Program-made: the position numbers and the translations under genes
NCBI RefSeq assembly: GCF_050296195.1
Contig: NZ_JBNKRB010000053.1
Source: Gynuella sp050296195
GTDB lineage: Bacteria > Pseudomonadota > Gammaproteobacteria > Pseudomonadales > Natronospirillaceae
Direction: 5' to 3' (one strand)
Length of the DNA: 64,000 nucleotides
Notes under the pieces: model-generated
What the model was told of the DNA's origin: nothing
Databases searched by the model: none
The model's input: the letters and a program-made list of their open reading frames with translations, nothing else
Part shown: piece by piece, positions 61,171-64,000 of the stretch
How positions within the stretch are numbered: position 1 is the stretch's first letter
Layout: each line of letters begins with the position of its first letter

Positions 61171-61489
61171 ATGTCTCTAATCGCAAACACACCGAAGCCG
61201 CCTTACTAAGCGGTGGTTTTTACGTTTCACCGAACTGAAGGTGATCATGGTTACGGCCAAATGGCAGACCAAATGGTGGAATTATATTCAAAAACAACCA
61301 GGTTTTTTAGGCGTAGAGTCTGCAAGAGAAGATATTGGAATTACGGTTTTATATTGGTCTGACCTTGAGTCCATCAAGCAGTGGAAAGCAAATGCAGAAC
61401 ATCAAGAGGCCCAAAGGCTTGGTCATGAAAAATGGTATTCATCGTTCAAAACTCGTATTTCGAAGGTAGAGTACAACTACGGCATTTAA
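61171..61489 (+). pseudogene. Antibiotic-biosynthesis-monooxygenase (ABM) family gene, inactivated twice
   Basis: ATG at 61171 with AAAGGA upstream encodes MSLIANTPKPPY, then TAA at 61207-61209 where a Tyr codon (TAC) is expected. The same frame then continues VVFTFHRTEGDHGYGQMADQ and runs into the AAAAA tract at 61290-61294, after which the family sequence resumes in another frame as KQPGFLGVESAREDIGITVL and EHQEAQRLGHEKWYSSFK. So one nonsense and one single-A insertion separate this from an intact ABM protein of about 105 residues. The intact 3' part (61241-61489) could otherwise be mistaken for a complete gene. Confidence 0.85.
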
Positions 61490-61557
61490 CAAGTAAGCGT
61501 GGTGGATCAGTTACGCTGTGCTCAACCAATCATTGGCATAAGAGTAATGAGTAAGTA

Positions 61558-61941
61558 ATGGATCAAGAGCACTACGAATATATTTGGAAGAATTTTAGAT
61601 TTCTGCTGGAGCCTAGTACTGGTTATTCAAAGTATCTTCGAGCAGCTTTATTTCCAGTTAACCCGAAATGGTCCGATGCTGACGAAGTGGAAAAAATAAA
61701 GTCAAAATACTCAGCTGAGTATTTGACTAAGGTTCTTCAGGAAATTGAATGCAATAAAGATGAATATATACGGCGTGCTTACGCTGAGATCAAAAAGGAT
61801 ATTTATTTCAACTATTGTCCAAACTGCAATTCATTGGCTTCTACTCCCAGATCAGAACGCTGTCTAAAGTGTAAACATGTCTGGTATGGAACTAATGAAT
61901 ATCGAAAACAGTCGCAACGTGTGGTTCATTTGGTGAGATAG
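61558..61941 (+). CDS. Hypothetical protein with C-terminal zinc ribbon
   Basis: 127 residues. The last third contains CPNC and CLKC separated by 16 residues (YCPNCNSLAS...RCLKCKHVW), a zinc ribbon. The N-terminal part is helical and charged. Soluble. No named family recognised. Followed by an attC-like spacer. Confidence 0.6.
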   Translation: MDQEHYEYIWKNFRFLLEPSTGYSKYLRAALFPVNPKWSDADEVEKIKSKYSAEYLTKVLQEIECNKDEYIRRAYAEIKKDIYFNYCPNCNSLASTPRSERCLKCKHVWYGTNEYRKQSQRVVHLVR

Positions 61942-62020
61942 CCGACACTCCGTTTTGAGTTGGTTCTGATACTCTGCTCCAAAACTCCACTCAAAAAAAC
62001 AAATAACATAGGCGTTAGGT
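61940..62020 (+). other. attC-like site 4
   Basis: Ends in GGCGTTAGGT (GTTAGGT fits GTTRRRY); the left end AGCCGAC is a two-mismatch inverse core overlapping the stop codon of the preceding gene. GTTTTGAG pairs with the CCAAAAC segment inside. Position between two cassette-sized genes supports the call. Confidence 0.55.
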
Positions 62021-62031
62021 GAAAAACAAGC

Positions 62032-62463
62032 ATGTGGAATCGCCATAAAATTCAGGAAAAAGTACTGAAATCCGCAGACAAGCATGGTCACGATAATCCT
62101 CAACAACTTAGACAGCTGGTGTTTTCCTGTGGAAAGTCTGAAGATTCAGAAGTATTTTTTGGTTTGTTTCCTTTTTTTTATGATCCAAGTCTTCAAGAAA
62201 ATTTTGTGTCAAGGCAAGAGCTAGCTGGAAAAGTTTTATATAAAGTTAAGCCCAGCTGTCCTTTAAAAATTGATGGAGCATTATATGCTGCTCCTGGTCT
62301 ATGGGAGGCTTCCGTAGAAGAATTACCTTGGTATTTCTGCTCTATTTTTGGAAAATCTCAAGTCCAGAATTTTATAACAGACTTAATCTCTGGTATTGAC
62401 GACACTAAGCTTCTAAAAAAATATGAAACAATGCTGTTTTGGGTAAAAATGTATGGAGAGTAA
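62032..62463 (+). CDS. Hypothetical protein
   Basis: 143 residues starting 11 bases after attC-like site 4, with an N-terminal MWNRHKIQEKVLKSADKHGH. Soluble; a hydrophobic centre (FFGLFPFFYDP) is too short for a membrane span. No family recognised. Confidence 0.55.
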   Translation: MWNRHKIQEKVLKSADKHGHDNPQQLRQLVFSCGKSEDSEVFFGLFPFFYDPSLQENFVSRQELAGKVLYKVKPSCPLKIDGALYAAPGLWEASVEELPWYFCSIFGKSQVQNFITDLISGIDDTKLLKKYETMLFWVKMYGE

Positions 62464-62467
62464 ACCA

Positions 62468-62554
62468 TCATACAAGCGCATGTTGTTCACCCCTACAGGG
62501 CTGGGACTTCTGTTCCGCTACGCTTCACTATGACTTCAAATTCGGGCGTTAGTT
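62468..62554 (+). other. attC-like site 5
   Basis: Resembles Vibrio-type sites in layout: ACAAGCGCATGTTG near the left, a small CCCTACAGGG stem, TTCCGCTACGCTTC, and TCGGGCGTTAGTT at the right end. The last two bases of the core deviate from GTTRRRY. Confidence 0.55.
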
Positions 62555-62572
62555 CGCAAATAAGTAATCAGT

Positions 62573-63031
62573 ATGTTCAGGCTTAAAAATGTAGAAGGCA
62601 AGATTGATTTTTCTCTGGAGGTAATTGGATACCAATTTCCAGAGAGAAAGGAAGATGATTGGTGCTTATTAAAGGTAAAAATTGATCAGGGTGAGGATAG
62701 ATGCGAGCTTGTCGATCCGGCTTTGGAAACTACAGAGCTGGTACAATTGTTACGCTGGTTTTCAAGTTTGGCAGAGGGGCAGTTACCGCGCTACTCTTGC
62801 CTAACATTTATTGAGCCATGTCTTAAATTTAATTTTTTGGCATTCAATGATGGTGCAGTCAGAATAGCCATTAACCTAAGTCACGAGCTTAAACCTCCAT
62901 TTAAAATGGAGCAGTTTATTGCTAAGAGCGAAGATTGGAATATAGTGATTGAGCTACATGCTAATGACTTCGCCAATATAGATGGTGGCATTAAAATGGC
63001 CCTTGAAAAGTATCCGGTACGTGGGAGCTAA
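62573..63031 (+). CDS. WapI-like immunity-family protein
   Basis: 152 residues with the layout of WapI-type immunity proteins: FSLEVIGYQFPERKEDDWCLLKVKI at the N-terminus, TTELVQLLRWFSSLAEG, a central FIEPCLKFNFLAF strand, and LELHAND-like then MALEKYPVRGS at the end. In Bacillus WapI neutralises the toxin WapA; orphan homologues are widespread in cassettes. No toxin gene is adjacent here. Confidence 0.65.
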   Translation: MFRLKNVEGKIDFSLEVIGYQFPERKEDDWCLLKVKIDQGEDRCELVDPALETTELVQLLRWFSSLAEGQLPRYSCLTFIEPCLKFNFLAFNDGAVRIAINLSHELKPPFKMEQFIAKSEDWNIVIELHANDFANIDGGIKMALEKYPVRGS

Positions 63032-63059
63032 CAAGGCAAATCAATATATGGAGTAGAGC

Positions 63060-63524
63060 ATGAAAATTAAGGTTGATCCTTTAACCAGCCCAGAGATAAA
63101 AGCTTTTCTGGAGGAACATATTGAAGATATGAAATCCACATCGCCACCTGAAAGTAAACACGCAATAGACATAGATGGCTTGAAAGCTCCAGACATTACA
63201 TTTTGGTCTGCCTATGAAGATAGGCAATTAATTGGGTGTGGCGCTCTTAAAGAGCTTAATCATCAATGTGGTGAAATCAAATCCATGAGAGTTTCTACTG
63301 CCATTAGAGCTAAAGGTATTGGTTCTAAAATTCTGAATCACATCATAGCTGTAGCACAGTCACGAGGCTATCACTCACTTAAACTGGAAACAGGTTCTAT
63401 GGAGTATTTTAGTCCAGCAAGAAACCTATACATAAAGAATGGTTTCCGCTATTGCGATCCTTTTGCTGAGTATACATTGGACCCTAATAGCGTTTTTATG
63501 GAACTAAAACTAAGGGACCTTTGA
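63060..63524 (+). CDS. GNAT-family N-acetyltransferase
   Basis: 154 residues. The acetyl-CoA site is IKSMRVSTAIRAKGIGSKILNHII (R-x-x-G-x-G), followed by LKLETGSMEYFSPARNLYIKNGF, close to the PanZ/YhbS-like branch that reads SPARxLYxxxGF. The last three sense codons and the stop are contributed by MITE copy 3, so the original C-terminus has been altered slightly; the fold should be unaffected. Possible substrate unknown. Confidence 0.88.
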   Translation: MKIKVDPLTSPEIKAFLEEHIEDMKSTSPPESKHAIDIDGLKAPDITFWSAYEDRQLIGCGALKELNHQCGEIKSMRVSTAIRAKGIGSKILNHIIAVAQSRGYHSLKLETGSMEYFSPARNLYIKNGFRYCDPFAEYTLDPNSVFMELKLRDL

Positions 63525-63659
63525 AAAACAGGAATAGCTCTTATGCAGGCGAGGAAGCACCACTCGCAACACCGCAGTTTACTGGCGTAAAAGGGAATGT
63601 GAGACTGGCACTGACAACGTCCTGCGCGAAAATAGACCACTTTTCAGAGATTCTCCCGC
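63514..63659. mobile_element. MITE-like element, copy 3, with CTAA target duplication
   Basis: 146 bp, left end GGGACCTTTGAAAA, right end TTTTCAGAGATTCTC, flanked by CTAA at 63510-63513 and 63660-63663. The most diverged of the three copies. It inserted at the very end of the GNAT gene, overlapping its coding sequence by 11 bases. Confidence 0.85.
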
Positions 63660-63712
63660 CTAATAATTTGCCACAGCGGTCTCCGCGATTGTTGCGCAAG
63701 GGTATAAGGCGT
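63660..63712 (+). other. attC-like site 6
   Basis: Remainder of the spacer after the GNAT gene: CTAATAATTTGCC at the left, inner CAGCGG/CCGCG symmetry, and AAGGCGTTAAC at the right. MITE copy 3 sits immediately before it, separating it from its gene. Confidence 0.45.
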
Positions 63713-63735
63713 TAACAGCCCACTAGGAATCAGTC

Positions 63736-63909
63736 ATGCAATATCAAATAAACGGAGAAGAACCAAAAATCATTGGTAAGCAGTGTGGTGGGCTCTATCT
63801 GGTTCAGCATCAAGAAGGTGAATCCATAACGGATCCAGCTACATACGATCATGTTTTTAAGAGTTATAGTAAAATCTGGTGTGCAAAAGAGTCAAGCAAC
63901 GCTCTGTGA
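63736..63909 (+). CDS. 57-residue hypothetical protein
   Basis: ATG behind CTAGGAATC. The peptide starts MQYQINGEEPKIIGKQCGG and ends WCAKESSNAL. Soluble, no family recognised. Last plus-strand gene of the visible array, directly after attC-like site 6. Confidence 0.5.
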   Translation: MQYQINGEEPKIIGKQCGGLYLVQHQEGESITDPATYDHVFKSYSKIWCAKESSNAL

Positions 63910-64000
63910 TTGTTCCCTTTCTTCAGTTACTCGTTCACCGTCTTTAAATTTCACACCTAGAATGACATCCGCTAACAATCGGTAGCCTCTGAGTTTCCGC
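63892..64000 (-). CDS. C-terminal end of a minus-strand ORF running off the window, possibly a transposase
   Basis: Open from the right edge to the stop at 63892-63894: RKLRGYRLLADVILGVKFKD followed by GERVTEEREQ and a short tail. The composition and the L-A-D-V-x-x-G-V-K-F-K-D-G pattern resemble the tails of some transposases, but 35 residues are too few to be sure. It overlaps the end of the preceding plus-strand gene by 18 bases. Confidence 0.35.
   Translation of the reverse strand, partial: RKLRGYRLLADVILGVKFKDGERVTEEREQSQSVA

Noticed and set aside
61241..61489. Complete 82-residue ABM protein
   Set aside because: The family's N-terminal part is present upstream in another frame with its own ATG and ribosome-binding site, so this is the tail of a broken gene.

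Overview
The window reads as chromosome of a heterotrophic gammaproteobacterium. TRAP transport, hexuronate catabolism, an enterobactin-type catechol pathway, a lipoprotein cellulase with a very long Gly/Ser/Asp/Asn linker and a chromosomal cassette-like tail together suggest a marine or plant-associated member of the Oceanospirillales type (Gynuella/Saccharospirillum/Hahella-like). That placement is inference from gene content; no rRNA or tRNA gene is visible.

Region by region. 0-4.6 kb: housekeeping-type singletons (VOC protein, EamA permease, FUSC-type membrane protein, YgjV). 4.6-13.4 kb: a hexuronate regulon made of uxaC-uxaB-uxaA on the minus strand, a divergent TRAP transporter (P, Q, M subunits) and a FadR-type GntR regulator. 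Two copies of the same imperfect palindrome lie in the divergent control region, one next to each operon. 13.7-14.8 kb: two unknown exported or anchored proteins. 14.8-20.6 kb: Fur-box-driven 2,3-dihydroxybenzoate operon entC-entE-entB-entA with a divergent FepB-like binding lipoprotein. 20.8-23.0 kb: GH5 cellulase with about 32 GGSDN units. 23.0-23.8 kb: gene-free stretch holding a perfect 7-1-7 Fur palindrome. 23.8-29.6 kb: LacI regulator, ABC importer and GpdQ-like phosphodiesterase in one minus-strand operon. 29.9-35.3 kb: L,D-transpeptidase, DUF817, GNAT, DoxX, an MNT-HEPN fusion, a CTP-synthase-like amidotransferase and a Sel1-type protein.

35.3-43.4 kb is an accessory, visibly AT-rich stretch: LemA plus a DUF3137-like partner, two copies of a ~142-bp MITE-like element, a DUF5071 protein, a class D beta-lactamase, a CGNR zinc-finger gene remnant and a secreted PLA2-like protein. 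43.7-56.2 kb resumes the siderophore system: TonB receptor, Fur box, Fes-type esterase, MbtH-like protein and a 2835-residue NRPS (C-A-T-E-C-A-T-TE). Its second A domain carries the canonical serine code. Its first has two acidic pocket residues that point to a basic amino acid. The predicted product is a DHB-D-(basic residue)-L-Ser catecholate, possibly oligomerised by the thioesterase (vanchrobactin/turnerbactin-like).

56.4-64.0 kb looks like an integron gene-cassette array or its relic: a run of small plus-strand genes of mostly unknown function, separated by short inverted-repeat spacers that often end in GCGTTAG. One spacer has a consensus R''/R' core pair (ACCTAAC...GTTAGGC). The array contains a NERD protein, a WapI-like immunity protein, a GNAT, a monooxygenase gene broken twice, a probably frameshifted secreted protein and a third MITE copy. 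No integrase gene is visible in the window.
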